DNA of 64,000 nt from CAIXSC01 sp046349915 (lineage in GTDB: Bacteria > Planctomycetota > Planctomycetia > Pirellulales > Pirellulaceae). The notes under the pieces are model-generated. The model was given only the letters and a program-made list of their open reading frames with translations, made no database searches and was not told where the DNA came from. Of this stretch, positions 50,454 through 60,838 are shown one piece after another. Position 1 is the stretch's first letter, and every line of letters starts with the position of its first letter. Both the position numbers and the translations under genes were made by a program. Location of the stretch: contig JAXMBL010000012.1 in the NCBI GenBank assembly GCA_046349915.1, forward strand, positions 1 through 64,000, given 5' to 3'.

Positions 50454-53400
50454 ATGAATCTCACGGAAATAGATCGGTGGTGCGATCGATTTGAACAACG
50501 GTTGCGCGGCGGCGACCGTCTGACCGTCGAGGAGTTTCTGGCTAGTGAATCGCTGTCGGCCGAGGTCGAACTTGTGAGGGAATTGCGTAAAGTCGCCGAC
50601 GAACTGGCGGCCGAGGCGCCTGGAAACGTCGACGCATCTTCCTCGACCTTGCCGCGTGTTGGAGCGACTCCCCGCCACTCAACTGCCAAGTTCGAAGCGA
50701 ACACGACGCTCGCGAATCGGCCGCTGCGCGAGTTTGGTCCGTACCGCGTGATTCGAACGCTGGGCGAGGGAGGCATGGGAGTCGTGTATGAAGCGGAGCA
50801 AGTGGAGCCGGTTCGCCGTCGAGTGGCTTTGAAAATCATCAAGCCGGGTATGGACTCGCGGCAATTGATTGCCCGATTCGAGGTTGAGCGGCAGGCTTTG
50901 TCGCTCATGGATCATCCGCATATCGCCCGTGTGCTGGATGCGGGTTGTACGGACGAAGGACGCTCCTTCTTCGTCATGGAGTTGGTTGAAGGAGTGTCGG
51001 TCACAAAGTTTTGCGATAGCGAGTTGCTCGGACTTCACAACCGGCTGGAGCTTTTCGTCGCGATCTGCATTGCCGTTCAACATGCGCACCAGAAGGGAGT
51101 GATTCACCGAGATCTCAAACCCTCCAATATTCTTGTCGCCTGGCTCGATGGAAAACCGAGACCCAAGATCATTGACTTTGGACTGGCCAAGGCGTTGGAA
51201 GGCGCTCTAACTGACTCCTCGCAACTCACTCAGCTAGGCCAAATCGTGGGCACGGTTGACTACATGAGTCCCGAGCAGGCGTCGTTCCGCAACGTGGATG
51301 TCGATACTCGATCGGACATCTATTCCCTCGGGGCTTTGCTCTACGAGTTGCTGACGGGCGAGACGCCGTTCGGTAAAGAGAGATTGCGACAGGAGAGTTT
51401 CGAGGAACTGCTGCGGATCGTGCGGTCTGACGATCCACCACGACCTAGCGAGCGATTCGCTAACTCCGAGTACTTGTCGCTGGTTGCGTCTCGTCGAAAG
51501 ACGGATGCCAGGAAGTTGCGGCAACTGGTCCGCGGCGAACTGGACTGGATCGTGATGCGAGCGTTGGAAAAGGACCGTGCTCGCCGCTACGAAACAGCGA
51601 TCGCTTTGGCCCAGGATGTGCAGCGTTACCTGCATAACGAAGCGGTTTCCGCATGTCCGCCGTCGATATCGTACCGGCTGCGCAAGCTAGTTTCGCGGCA
51701 TCGTGGGCTCTTCACCGCCTCGCTCTTGGTTCTGCTGACGATCGTCTTGGGACTGTTCGGCACGGCGTGGCAGGCGGTACGAGCGACTTGGGCGGAGACC
51801 GATCTAACGGTCCAGCGCGATCGAGCCCTAAGCAACGAACGACTGGCAAATGCCAACCTGGATCGAGCGACCGTGGCGGAGCAGCAATCGCGTCAGTCGC
51901 TCCGTCAGTCGCTGCTGGACGAATCGCGAGCTCGACGTTGGAGTCGACGGCAGGGGCAGCGATTTGCGAGTCTCGAGGCGTTGCGCAAAGCGGCTGAGAT
52001 CGAACCGGGGCTTGATGTGAGGAACGAGGTGATTGCGAGTTTGGCGCTGACCGACCTGCGAATCGCTCGACAGTGGCCAGGATCGCCGCCGGATGTCAGG
52101 GGGCTGTTCTTCGACCAGGACCTCAAACGCTACGCCCATTGCGACTCAAGGGGGATCGTTCACATTCGCCGTGCTGGCGACGGTCGAGAGCTGAACCGCT
52201 TACCTCATCCGCTTCCTGGGTGCGAGGACTTGCTATTCAGCCCGGATGAACGACACTTCGTCACGATCGTTCCCGGCGACAGGGCTGGTTACAACGAACT
52301 GCATCTATGGAAGCTGCCGCCCGAGGGCGAGGCGACGTTGGTGCTCGCGACGCTCGTTTTGAATCGCGCAGTCGACTTTCGACCGGATGGCGTCGAGATG
52401 GCGGTGGCCAAGAGCGATCGATCCATCCGCATCTATCGAGTCGAAGACGGCGTCGAGTTGCGTAAGATTGGAACGGAGTTTCCGCTCGCGCTGAGCTACC
52501 ATCCAGAGGGCAGGGTACTGGCGGTGTGCGATCGTTCGCTTCAACGCGTCGATGTCTGTAACGCCGAGACTGGCGCCGTCATCAATCGCTTTTCGTTTGA
52601 GTCGACTCACATGCTCCATGCAATTGCTTGGCATCCCAGGGGAGAGACTCTGGCGATGGCTTGGGGACACCGAGTTGCGCTGGGCAGCACGACGACAGGC
52701 GCCATTAGTCGGTGGCTCGACGGACACCCCCATTCCGTTGTCGATAATCTGGCCTATAGCCGAGCGGGCGATCTATTGGCGACCGATAGTTGGGATGGAC
52801 GAGTTTGTTTCTGGGATGGCCATGGGGAATCGCTGCTGCTTTCCGCATTAGACATCCATCAGAGCGGCTGGGGACCACGCTTCCGCTTTGGCCCCAGCGA
52901 TCAAACGTTGGCGTACCAACTGCACAACGGGAACGTGCAACTTTGGGAGGTCGCTCACCGGCAAGAGTTTGTTCGCCTCACCGGGGAGGGAACGCATCAC
53001 GTGGCGTTTCACCCGCACGGGCGACTCGCGGTGGTGCTCGATGAGACTCGACTCCGCATTTGGGACTTAACGTTGCATGCCTTGGCGGCGGATGTGCCGC
53101 TGGCCGGGTATTGGTCGCCTGTGTTTCATCCACGCGGCGATCACTTGATGGTCGCCAGCGAGTCGGGCCTGCATGTTATTCCCTTTTCGCACTTGGATGC
53201 GGAACAACCGCACCATATTTCGGTGGGGCCCGCTCGCATACTCTGGCGATCGCCATTCATCCATGAGGCAACAATCTCGCCCGATGGCGCGAAAGTAGCG
53301 GTTCTGCGAACCGTTGGGCCAAACCTTATTCTCGACTGGAATCAGCCAGAGAAACAAGTCGTGCTGGATGGGCACAAGAATGCACAGAGCATCGAGTTCA

Positions 53401-54890
53401 GCGCGGATGGTCGTCGGTTGGCGACCAGCACCTGGAAAGGCCAAGGTGTTTGGATCTCGGATGCCTTGACGGGCCAAGTCGCTCGTAAGCTGTCCGGAGT
53501 TGACGGCAGCGCTCGAGTCGCCTTTAGCGCCGATGGGCGGTGGTTGGGAACGAGTGAACCAACGGGCTATCAGATTTGGGATGCTGATGGAGAGCGAGTG
53601 CACAAGACAATGTCGGGGCAGGGGACCGAGATTCCAGGCGCCATGGCCTTCGCTCCCAATGGCGAGTTTGTTGCGCTGAGCGCTGGACAAGGCGATGTTC
53701 GTTTGGTCGAGCTTCCCGGCGGGAGGGAACTCGCCACCCTGTCGGCGCCGCAGGCAAGCTTGGTGGAGTATCTAAGCTTCACGCCCGACGGAAAGCAAAT
53801 TGCCGTATCGATGGCCGGCGCCGTTCAATTCTGGGATCTGGTCGCCGTCCGCCGCCAACTTGCCCACTTAAAGCTGGACTGGGATGCCCCGGCATACTCG
53901 ACGAAAACTTCGTCCGAGTCATTGGCGGCGCTACGCCTGGATATGCAGTTAAACCCCGAGCCCGAACCTGTAACGCGACTTACCCGTACGGCGCCCGCGC
54001 CCGTCGACGAAAAGGAGATGTCTCGCCGACTCGCCCAATTGACGTCTCATCCACTGCTATTCGCCTCCGTGCGCACCGGAAATTTTGATATCCACCTGCT
54101 CGATCCAGGCCGCGGCGTCTACACCAATTTGACGAACCATCCCGCGGCCGACTCCGGACCCTCCTGGTCGCCGAACGGAAAGCAGATCGCTTTCGAATCG
54201 ACTCGCAGCGGCAATTACGACATCTTCGTGATGAACGTCGATGGGAGCGAAGTGAAACAACTCACCGAGTTCGCAGGTGAAGATCGCATGCCCGTTTGGT
54301 CGCCCGATGGTCGGCAATTGTGTTTTCGTAGAAAAGTAAAAGAACGCGAGGATAACTGGGACTTGATGGTGATGAACGCCGATGGCACGGAGGCCAGAAA
54401 TATCACCAATCACCCTGCCAATGATACTGATCCTTCGTGGTCATCCGCGGGGTTGCTTGCGTTCGGCTCGACCCGCGTGGACGGACGCTGGACAGTCTTC
54501 ACGGCGAAGGCGGATGGCAGCGACCCGCGTCAGATTCGAGTGTTGACGACGGCCTGGTTCCCTCACCCGTCGTGGTCCCCCGATGGTTCTCGTTTAGCTT
54601 TCACGGGTGTCTTTTATCGCAGCTATCAGATCATCGCCATGGACGCGAATGGGCGCAACGAACGGCCGCTCACGAATCTCCATGGCTTGAGCATTCTCGC
54701 GTCTTGGTCGCCCGACGGTCGACACATCGCGTTCGTTCATCGAGCCAACGGATTCCCCGAGAATACCGCGAGTCTCTATGTGATGCGGGCCGACGGCACG
54801 GAGTTAACGGAAGTAGGTCCCGCTGAAACAGGCATTAACTCGGGCCGTCCCGCGTGGAAACCCTTGGTCGAGCCGCTCGTCGCGCCTTGA
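50454..54890 (+). CDS. Membrane Ser/Thr protein kinase with WD40 and TolB-like repeats
   Basis: 1478 residues from ATG 50454 (GAGG 6 bases upstream). The kinase domain is at about 95-390: glycine loop GEGGMGVVYEAEQ, lysine in VALKII, catalytic HRDLKPSNIL, IIDFGLAK, and the Arg-rich end LEKDRARRYETAIALAQDVQ. One transmembrane segment follows (GLFTASLLVLLTIVLGLFG, about 420-440). About 450-530 looks coiled-coil. WD40-type repeats fill about 530-1160. From about 1215 there are five or six PD40/TolB-type repeats (PSWSPNGKQIAFESTRSGNY, PVWSPDGRQLCFRRK). The architecture implies an external or periplasmic sensor beta-propeller controlling the kinase and the linked ECF factor. Confidence 0.93.
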   Translation: MNLTEIDRWCDRFEQRLRGGDRLTVEEFLASESLSAEVELVRELRKVADELAAEAPGNVDASSSTLPRVGATPRHSTAKFEANTTLANRPLREFGPYRVIRTLGEGGMGVVYEAEQVEPVRRRVALKIIKPGMDSRQLIARFEVERQALSLMDHPHIARVLDAGCTDEGRSFFVMELVEGVSVTKFCDSELLGLHNRLELFVAICIAVQHAHQKGVIHRDLKPSNILVAWLDGKPRPKIIDFGLAKALEGALTDSSQLTQLGQIVGTVDYMSPEQASFRNVDVDTRSDIYSLGALLYELLTGETPFGKERLRQESFEELLRIVRSDDPPRPSERFANSEYLSLVASRRKTDARKLRQLVRGELDWIVMRALEKDRARRYETAIALAQDVQRYLHNEAVSACPPSISYRLRKLVSRHRGLFTASLLVLLTIVLGLFGTAWQAVRATWAETDLTVQRDRALSNERLANANLDRATVAEQQSRQSLRQSLLDESRARRWSRRQGQRFASLEALRKAAEIEPGLDVRNEVIASLALTDLRIARQWPGSPPDVRGLFFDQDLKRYAHCDSRGIVHIRRAGDGRELNRLPHPLPGCEDLLFSPDERHFVTIVPGDRAGYNELHLWKLPPEGEATLVLATLVLNRAVDFRPDGVEMAVAKSDRSIRIYRVEDGVELRKIGTEFPLALSYHPEGRVLAVCDRSLQRVDVCNAETGAVINRFSFESTHMLHAIAWHPRGETLAMAWGHRVALGSTTTGAISRWLDGHPHSVVDNLAYSRAGDLLATDSWDGRVCFWDGHGESLLLSALDIHQSGWGPRFRFGPSDQTLAYQLHNGNVQLWEVAHRQEFVRLTGEGTHHVAFHPHGRLAVVLDETRLRIWDLTLHALAADVPLAGYWSPVFHPRGDHLMVASESGLHVIPFSHLDAEQPHHISVGPARILWRSPFIHEATISPDGAKVAVLRTVGPNLILDWNQPEKQVVLDGHKNAQSIEFSADGRRLATSTWKGQGVWISDALTGQVARKLSGVDGSARVAFSADGRWLGTSEPTGYQIWDADGERVHKTMSGQGTEIPGAMAFAPNGEFVALSAGQGDVRLVELPGGRELATLSAPQASLVEYLSFTPDGKQIAVSMAGAVQFWDLVAVRRQLAHLKLDWDAPAYSTKTSSESLAALRLDMQLNPEPEPVTRLTRTAPAPVDEKEMSRRLAQLTSHPLLFASVRTGNFDIHLLDPGRGVYTNLTNHPAADSGPSWSPNGKQIAFESTRSGNYDIFVMNVDGSEVKQLTEFAGEDRMPVWSPDGRQLCFRRKVKEREDNWDLMVMNADGTEARNITNHPANDTDPSWSSAGLLAFGSTRVDGRWTVFTAKADGSDPRQIRVLTTAWFPHPSWSPDGSRLAFTGVFYRSYQIIAMDANGRNERPLTNLHGLSILASWSPDGRHIAFVHRANGFPENTASLYVMRADGTELTEVGPAETGINSGRPAWKPLVEPLVAP

Positions 54891-54955
54891 GACTAACGTC
54901 TCCCTCTCCAACAAGATCCTTTGTCAACACGACCCTGGCCACGTTCGTATCTCGC

Positions 54956-55762
54956 TCAATCTCCGTCGCGCAGAAACCTCCGCAACACGTCGACGTGGTT
55001 CATGCGGTGAGCGAGGAAGAGGCCTCTTAACGGCGTGCTCCCAGGAGTGCGAATGTCGACCACACCCGCTCGGTTGGCTGGCGCACCAAAGCCACTCAGC
55101 CCAGGCGACCAGCGATTTCCGACCCAATTCGCCGTGTCGGCCACCCCTTCGACATCGAAGATCACCTCATGGTTGCCACGCAGTGGATCAAGCAATGTAA
55201 CTTGCTCGGTGCGCTCGCCCGTCAATTCCCAACTTCGGCGAGCGGCGCTGGCGGCTACGACGCAGCCGAGACTGTGCCCTACGAGATGTGTGCGGTGGGG
55301 TGGGATCCCTAATTCACCGAGCGACTCGGCGAGCATGACGCCTTGAGTGCGAGCGTTTTCGACGTTCACTTGCGGCCGCAGACTCGCCTTGGTCGCCAAG
55401 TTCCAGTCCCAAACGAACAAATTGACTGGGGCTCCTGATGTCAACGCTCCGCAGCGGGCCGCCGGCCCCAAGTCGAATCGCACGAGTTTAGGGAATGGAT
55501 TAAAGCCGTGGATGATCACCACGCTTGGCAAAGATGAATTGAATTCCTCGGTCGTCAGCTCGCTCTCACCCTTGGACGGATGGCAAGAATCGATATAAGG
55601 TGGAACAAACCGGAGCTCGCCGCAGGAGCCTCGACCCAACGCCACCAATCTGGGCCCCGCGGCAATTGCCGACTCACAGGCATTCACGGTCATGATCGCG
55701 ACCAGCGCTCCGCAAACGAACTGCGCGATGCGGCGGCTCGACAGAGTTCCAGGAAGTGTCAT
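54956..55762 (-). CDS. Secreted lipase-like alpha/beta hydrolase
   Basis: 268 residues. A signal peptide (IAQFVCGALVAIMTVNACESAIAA) ends near residue 35. The hydrolase core has the oxyanion strand VVIIHGFNPFP, the nucleophile elbow HLVGHSLGCVVAASAARR, an acid candidate in VTLLDPLRG, and a late His in LFLAHRMNHVDVLRRFL. The order and spacing resemble pancreatic-lipase-type enzymes. Exported; substrate unknown, probably a lipid or ester. Convergent with the kinase gene. Start ATG 55762, no strong ribosome-binding site. Confidence 0.82.
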   Translation of the reverse strand: MTLPGTLSSRRIAQFVCGALVAIMTVNACESAIAAGPRLVALGRGSCGELRFVPPYIDSCHPSKGESELTTEEFNSSLPSVVIIHGFNPFPKLVRFDLGPAARCGALTSGAPVNLFVWDWNLATKASLRPQVNVENARTQGVMLAESLGELGIPPHRTHLVGHSLGCVVAASAARRSWELTGERTEQVTLLDPLRGNHEVIFDVEGVADTANWVGNRWSPGLSGFGAPANRAGVVDIRTPGSTPLRGLFLAHRMNHVDVLRRFLRDGD

Positions 55763-55976
55763 GACTTGAAAACTCGGCGGCGATTCGTGAGGGAATTCTC
55801 TTTTCTCTTATCGACAAGTTGGCTTCGCTTCCGCGTTCTTAACGAGTTTCGCGTCTCAAAGTATGTCAAACTGGGAAGCTGACGATGACTTGTCGGGTCC
55901 CCTGTCGGTCGTCCAGCGTTTAAACTCGACCTGTTACTTTCTGTGAAGGACGTGAGTAGAGATGGGGGGAGCCTCA
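55763..55976. promoter_or_regulatory. Divergent region between hydrolase and sulfatase genes
   Basis: About 210 bp, somewhat A+T-rich at 55795-55875. It should hold both promoters; no unambiguous pair of boxes was seen. GGGGGGAG just before 55977 is the sulfatase ribosome-binding site. Confidence 0.4.
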
Positions 55977-57428
55977 ATGATGCGGTTGTTTTTGGGCGTG
56001 TTGCTCGTTCTCGCTTCGGTCCTGATGGGGCCGAGAGACTTGCCGGGGACGGAGCCTGCCAAGAAGCTGAACGTCTTGTTTCTGATCGCGGACGATCTAA
56101 CTGCCACCGCGCTATCGTGCTACGGCAACTCGCTCTGTGCGACGCCCAACATTGATGGGTTGGCTGCTCGCGGCACTCGCTTCACTCGAGCGTTCTGCAA
56201 CGCGACTTACTGTGGGCCTTCACGCGCTTCGTTTTTGTCCGGCTACTATCCTCACGCCACGGGAGTGCTTGGCTATACCAGCCCGCGCTCGCGGATTGGC
56301 GACCGAGCGACTTGGCCCCAACACTTCAAGAACGCAGGCTACTACACGGCTCGAGTCAGCAAGATCTTTCATATGGGCGTGCCGGGTGACATCGAAACGG
56401 GCGTGGATAGCGCCGACGATCCCGATTCGTGGACCGAACGATTCAATAGTCCTGGGCCTGAATGGAAAGCAGCCGGTGATGGCGAAACGCTCGAAGGAAA
56501 CCCCGATGGTAAGAAGCCCGTGGTTGGCGGCAACACGTTTGTGGTTGTCGAAGCGGATGGCGACGACCTTGTCCACTCGGATGGCAAGACCGCCGAGCAA
56601 GCGAAACAATTGATTGCGTCCAAGACTGACCAACCGTTCTTTCTCGCCGTAGGTTTTGTGCGACCCCATGTGCCGTTCGTTGCGCCGCGCCAGTATTTCA
56701 CGCCGTTCTTGCCGTATGAGAAGCTGCCGCTGCCTGAGAAGTTGGCTGGCGATTGGGATGACATTCCCAAGGCGGGAATCAACTATAAGACCAGCGTCAA
56801 CATGAAAATGGATGAACGCCGTCAGAGGAAGGCGATTGGCGGCTATTACGCCTCGGTTGCGTACCTCGACGCACAGGTGGGAAAGGTGCTCGACGCGCTG
56901 GAACTTGCTGGCCACGGTAACGACACGATCATCATCTTTACCAGTGATCATGGTTACCACTTGGGCGAACATGACTTTTGGGCGAAGGTGAGTCTGCGGG
57001 ACGAGTCGGCCATGGTGCCGCTGATCATTTGTGTGCCAGGAAAGCAGCCGGCTGTCTGTCGATCTTTCGTCGAGTTGATTGACTTGTACCCGACGGTGGC
57101 AAGTCTTTGTGGGCTGGACGTCCCAAAGCGTTTGCAAGGGCGAGATCTTTCGCCCTTGTTAGATGATCCGCGGCGTACGGTGCGCGAGACGGTGTTTTGT
57201 GTGGCGCCGTCGAGTCGCGGGTTTTTATTGCGAGACGATCACTGGGCGTACTTGCAGTATGGCGAGGATGGGGCAGGGGGGAGCGAGTTGTTCGATATGC
57301 GGAACGACCCTCGTCAGTTCACCAATCTGGCCAGCGATCCACGGCATGCTGCAACTGTGGCCGAATTCCGTGAACGGTTAGCGAATAGACTGCGCGAAGT
57401 GCGAACGAATGATCTGGCTCCGCCCTAG
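55977..57428 (+). CDS. Sulfatase (iduronate-2-sulfatase type)
   Basis: 483 residues from ATG 55977 (GGGGGGAG 5 bases upstream; 55962 is also possible). The signal peptide is LFLGVLLVLASVLMG. Sulfatase motifs: metal site FLIADDLTATALSCYGN, the formylglycine sequence CGPSRASFLSGYYPHATG (Cys of CxPSR is the modified residue), YYTARVSKIFHMG, VGFVRPHVPFVAPRQYF, and the second metal site FTSDHGYHLGEHDFWAKVSLRDES, typical of iduronate-2-sulfatase relatives. It removes sulfate esters from sulfated glycans outside the cytoplasm, a trait common in planctomycetes. No sulfatase-modifying enzyme gene is in the window. Confidence 0.93.
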   Translation: MMRLFLGVLLVLASVLMGPRDLPGTEPAKKLNVLFLIADDLTATALSCYGNSLCATPNIDGLAARGTRFTRAFCNATYCGPSRASFLSGYYPHATGVLGYTSPRSRIGDRATWPQHFKNAGYYTARVSKIFHMGVPGDIETGVDSADDPDSWTERFNSPGPEWKAAGDGETLEGNPDGKKPVVGGNTFVVVEADGDDLVHSDGKTAEQAKQLIASKTDQPFFLAVGFVRPHVPFVAPRQYFTPFLPYEKLPLPEKLAGDWDDIPKAGINYKTSVNMKMDERRQRKAIGGYYASVAYLDAQVGKVLDALELAGHGNDTIIIFTSDHGYHLGEHDFWAKVSLRDESAMVPLIICVPGKQPAVCRSFVELIDLYPTVASLCGLDVPKRLQGRDLSPLLDDPRRTVRETVFCVAPSSRGFLLRDDHWAYLQYGEDGAGGSELFDMRNDPRQFTNLASDPRHAATVAEFRERLANRLREVRTNDLAPP

Positions 57429-57479
57429 TTGGACCGCGCCAGGTTCGCCGAGTTCACGGGTGAGAGACGCGGAATTTGA

Positions 57480-59212
57480 TCGACCACGAATCGCATGAGT
57501 CGCACGAATCAAGTGATCAAGTGTGAGTTCACGGAACGTGACAGGCCGTGGCTGCCTGAGATGTGAGGCGCCCGAGTAAGTGCGATAACGCCCACCGAAT
57601 TCCCCACCCCGTCCTTCCGGATTCGTGTGATTCGCGCAATTCGTGGTCCACCACCTTCCGTGGTTCACTGCCGCGAACCAGTCGTTGAAGATCTGACCAC
57701 GAATGGCACGAATCGCACGAATCGGTTGATCGGTTGTGAGTTCACGGAGCGTGACCGGCCGTGGCTGCCTGAGATGGGAGGCGCCCGAGTAAGTGCGATA
57801 ACGCCCACCGAATTCCCCACCCCGTCCTTCCGGATTCGTGTGATTCGCGCAATTCGTGGTCCACCACCTTCCGTGGTTCACTGCCGCGAACCAGTCGTTG
57901 AAGATTTGACCACGAATCGGACGAATCGCACGAATCGGGTGATCGGTTGTGAGTTCACGGAGCGTGACCGGCCGTGGCTGAGATGGGAGGCCGTGGCTAA
58001 CGCCTGAGATGGGGCGCCCGTGGTCCAACCTTCCGTGGTTCGATAACGACCACGAATGGCACCACGAATCGCCCCACCCCGTCCTTCCGGAGCGTGACCG
58101 TGTGATTCGCGAGTAATCGCCCACCGGTCCACCACCTTCCGTGGTTCACTGCCGCGAACCAGTCGTTGAAGATCTGACCACGAATGGCACGAATCGCACG
58201 AATCGCACGAATCGGTTGATCGGTTGTGAGTTCACGGAGCGTGACCGGCCGTGGCTGCCTGAGATGGGAGGCGCCCGAGTAAGTGCGATAACGCCCACCG
58301 AATTCCCCACCCCGTCCTTCCGGATTCGTGTGTGTGATTCGCGCAATTCGTGGTCCACCACCTTCCGTGGTGCACTGTCGCGAACCAGTCGTTGAAGATT
58401 TGACCACGAATGGCACGAATCGCACGAATCGGTTGATCGGTTGTGAGTTCACGGAGCGTGACCGGCCGTGGCTGCCTGAGATGGGAGGCGCCCGAGTAAG
58501 TGCGATAACGCCCACCGAATTCCCCACCCCGTCCTTCCGGATTCGTGTGATTCGCGCAATTCGTGGTCCACCACCTTCCGTGGTGCACTGCCGCGAACCA
58601 GTCGTTGAAGATCTGACCACGAATGGCACGAATCGCACGAATCGGTTGATCGGTTGTGAGTTCACGGAGCGTGACCGGCCGTGGCTGCCTGAGATGGGAG
58701 GCGCCCGAGTAAGTGCGATAACGCCCACCGAATTCCCCACCCCGTCCTTCCGGATTCGTGTGATTCGCGCAATTCGTGGTCCACCACCTTCCGTGGTGCA
58801 CTGTCGCGAACCAGTCGTTGAAGATTTGACCACGAATCGGACGAATCGCACGAATCGGTTGATCGGTTGTGAGTTCACGGAGCGTGACCGGCCGTGGCTG
58901 CCTGAGATGGGAGGCGCCCGAGTAAGTGCGATAACGCCCACCGAATTCCCCACCCCGTCCTTCCGGATTCGTGTGATTCGCGCAATTCGTGGTCCACCAC
59001 CTTCCGTGGTGCACTGTCGCGAACCAGTCGTTGAAAATTTGACCACGAATCGGACGAATCGCACGAATCGGGTGATCGGTTGTGAGTTCACGGAGCGTGA
59101 CCGGCCGTGGCTGCCTGAGATGGGAGGCGATCCGAGTAAGTGCGATAACGCCCACCGAATTCCCCACCCCTCCCTCCGGATTTGTGTGATTCGCGCAATT
59201 CGTGGTCCACCA
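57480..59212. repeat. Tandem array B: about eight units of 213 bp
   Basis: Most units are 213 bp apart (for example GTCCACCACCTTCCGTGG at 57646, 57859, 58566, 58779, 58992 and 59205). A unit runs from GACCACGAATGGCACGAATC through GTTCACGGAGCGTGACCGGC and GATAACGCCCACCGAATTCC to GTGATTCGCGCAATTCGTGG, so its ends are inverted copies of each other. The ends are related to those of array A. Because 213 is a multiple of 3, ORFs of 250-390 codons run through it on both strands; they are artefacts. One unit, about 57980-58140, is scrambled. Confidence 0.92.
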
Positions 59213-59237
59213 CCTTCCGTGGTTCACCTAGCAAATC

Positions 59238-60749
59238 TCAAGACGGCTTCACCCATGGTTCGGCGTGCCATTCGGGTATCGGGTCCCAAGGCCAGGTGGG
59301 CGTTGGAATTCGATGAAATTCGTAGTTCCAGAAATCGGTCGGAGCGCAGCCGGGTGCTCGCACGCTATGTATCTCGGCCGCTCTGGATGCATAGACAGCG
59401 CGGAATCCACAGGGACTTTTCGCCACGACAACCGCCGCGGCGAACGGATCAAATCCCGCTGCTAGGAACAATTCGGGCGCGAAGTGCGGGCCGCTCAGCG
59501 TTGTGATGATCACCCGTATCTCACCTCGCTTGAGCACCACACTTCTCCCCATATCGATCCCCAGGTTCTTGCCGAGATGGCCGTTCAGGGTGAATCGAGC
59601 ATCAAACACTCGTTCAATCTCGGCCTCCCAAGGCAAACGCATCCCGAACCGGTCGTCTCGTACACCGCCCAAGAAACCGCTCCACTTGCCGCCCACCCCG
59701 ATGCGTTCGGCTTCCATGACTACTTCCGGTGCGACAAGGGTGACCAGCACGGGTCGAGTCCAATCGCGTCGTGCGAGCTCCTTTAACAGCCAAACGCTAT
59801 CGCCAGGAGCGCCCGAGGTGGTCGCATCGGCCGCGTCACTCAGTACCGTCAAGCCTTCGGTTCGTGCAAAGGCTCGTGACACTCCTTCGTCGATCGATAC
59901 CATTTCCGGCAAGTACTCTTCCTTCCTCCGCCACAAAGCGTTGGACATCTCCTGACAAAGGGCTTTCGCGAGTTCTTCGTCGCCATCGGTCGTGATCAAC
60001 ACCGCCGATCCATACTCGGGGACATCCAACCACGGTTGGACTGTCGCGAGGCCGGCGGCAATCACCTTGCTCTGCGCCTCCCACGCCTGAAGTTGAACGC
60101 GAAAATCGACGCTCGCTCCTGTCGGCGCCTGAGTATTCGCTCGTTCCGCGGGCATCGAAGCGGGGATCTTTTGAAAGGCGGTTACCGGTCGAGCTCCATC
60201 GACCAATAGGCGCCGCAGAACCGCCGCCCCGCGTTCACCCGTTTCAAAGACATCGACATGGGGCGCCGTATGGTAGAGCACAAGCACGTCCGCTTGCTCG
60301 ACCATCAATTGCGTGACATTGGCGTGAAGGTCAAGTGTGGCGACAATGGGCGTTTTTGGCCCCACATGCTCGCGAACCAACCGCAAAATCTCCCCCTCGA
60401 CGTCCCAATGTCCCTCGGCGGCCATCGCTCCATGGAGCGCCAAGAGCACGGCATCCACAGGACCCGCTCGATCCAACGCTCTCTTCATCTCGTCCTGAAT
60501 CCAGGCAAAAGTGTCCGCGGTCGCGGGCCCGCTGGGCCATGCTGGCAGTCGCACGAGTCCCACAAGTTCTGGCTGCTCGGGCCATTTCCTTAGCGATTGG
60601 ATAAATCCACCGACCTCATTGGTGGTGGCCATTCGCTCCACCATGTCGTCGCCCCGCAAGACGCCGAATTGATCGAAGTTCTCGCGCCGAGTCGGCAAGG
60701 GATTGAGCGAGTTGGTTTCTTGCCACAGTTGTCCGAGTGCAATGCGCAT
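59238..60749 (-). CDS. M81 family metallopeptidase (microcystinase/MlrC-like)
   Basis: 503 residues. Family features in order: N-terminal MRIALGQLWQETNSLNP (histidine/glutamate metal site region, E-T-N-S/T), AVLLALHGAMAAEGHWDVEG, IVATLDLHANVTQLM, YHTAPHVDVFETGERG, SMPAERANTQAP, then the C-terminal domain with LSDAADATTSGAPGDS, VTLVAPEVV and LKRGEIRVIIT. MlrC-like enzymes are zinc peptidases, originally known from microcystin degradation; most members act on unknown peptides or amides. No signal peptide, so likely cytoplasmic. The stop lies just beyond repeat array B. Confidence 0.9.
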   Translation of the reverse strand: MRIALGQLWQETNSLNPLPTRRENFDQFGVLRGDDMVERMATTNEVGGFIQSLRKWPEQPELVGLVRLPAWPSGPATADTFAWIQDEMKRALDRAGPVDAVLLALHGAMAAEGHWDVEGEILRLVREHVGPKTPIVATLDLHANVTQLMVEQADVLVLYHTAPHVDVFETGERGAAVLRRLLVDGARPVTAFQKIPASMPAERANTQAPTGASVDFRVQLQAWEAQSKVIAAGLATVQPWLDVPEYGSAVLITTDGDEELAKALCQEMSNALWRRKEEYLPEMVSIDEGVSRAFARTEGLTVLSDAADATTSGAPGDSVWLLKELARRDWTRPVLVTLVAPEVVMEAERIGVGGKWSGFLGGVRDDRFGMRLPWEAEIERVFDARFTLNGHLGKNLGIDMGRSVVLKRGEIRVIITTLSGPHFAPELFLAAGFDPFAAAVVVAKSPCGFRAVYASRAAEIHSVRAPGCAPTDFWNYEFHRIPTPTWPWDPIPEWHAEPWVKPS

Positions 60750-60838
60750 GAGGAGTTTTGCGAGCGGGAAATAAAGGGATATTGAATTTAAAGACCAGCA
60801 AACGTGGCGAGAAAAAGCAAGCGTTTCTGCTAGTTCAT

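Noticed and set aside
57480..59212. CRISPR array
   Set aside because: Units are 213 bp and almost identical throughout; there are no short repeats with unique spacers and no cas genes.
57997..59227. Two minus-strand ORFs of 364 and 331 codons in array B
   Set aside because: Same artefact; both frames are open at once and encode pure repeat translations.
58328..59506. 392-codon ORF on the + strand
   Set aside because: It is created by the 213-bp tandem repeat (a multiple of 3) and runs into the M81 gene from the wrong strand; equally long frames exist on the other strand.
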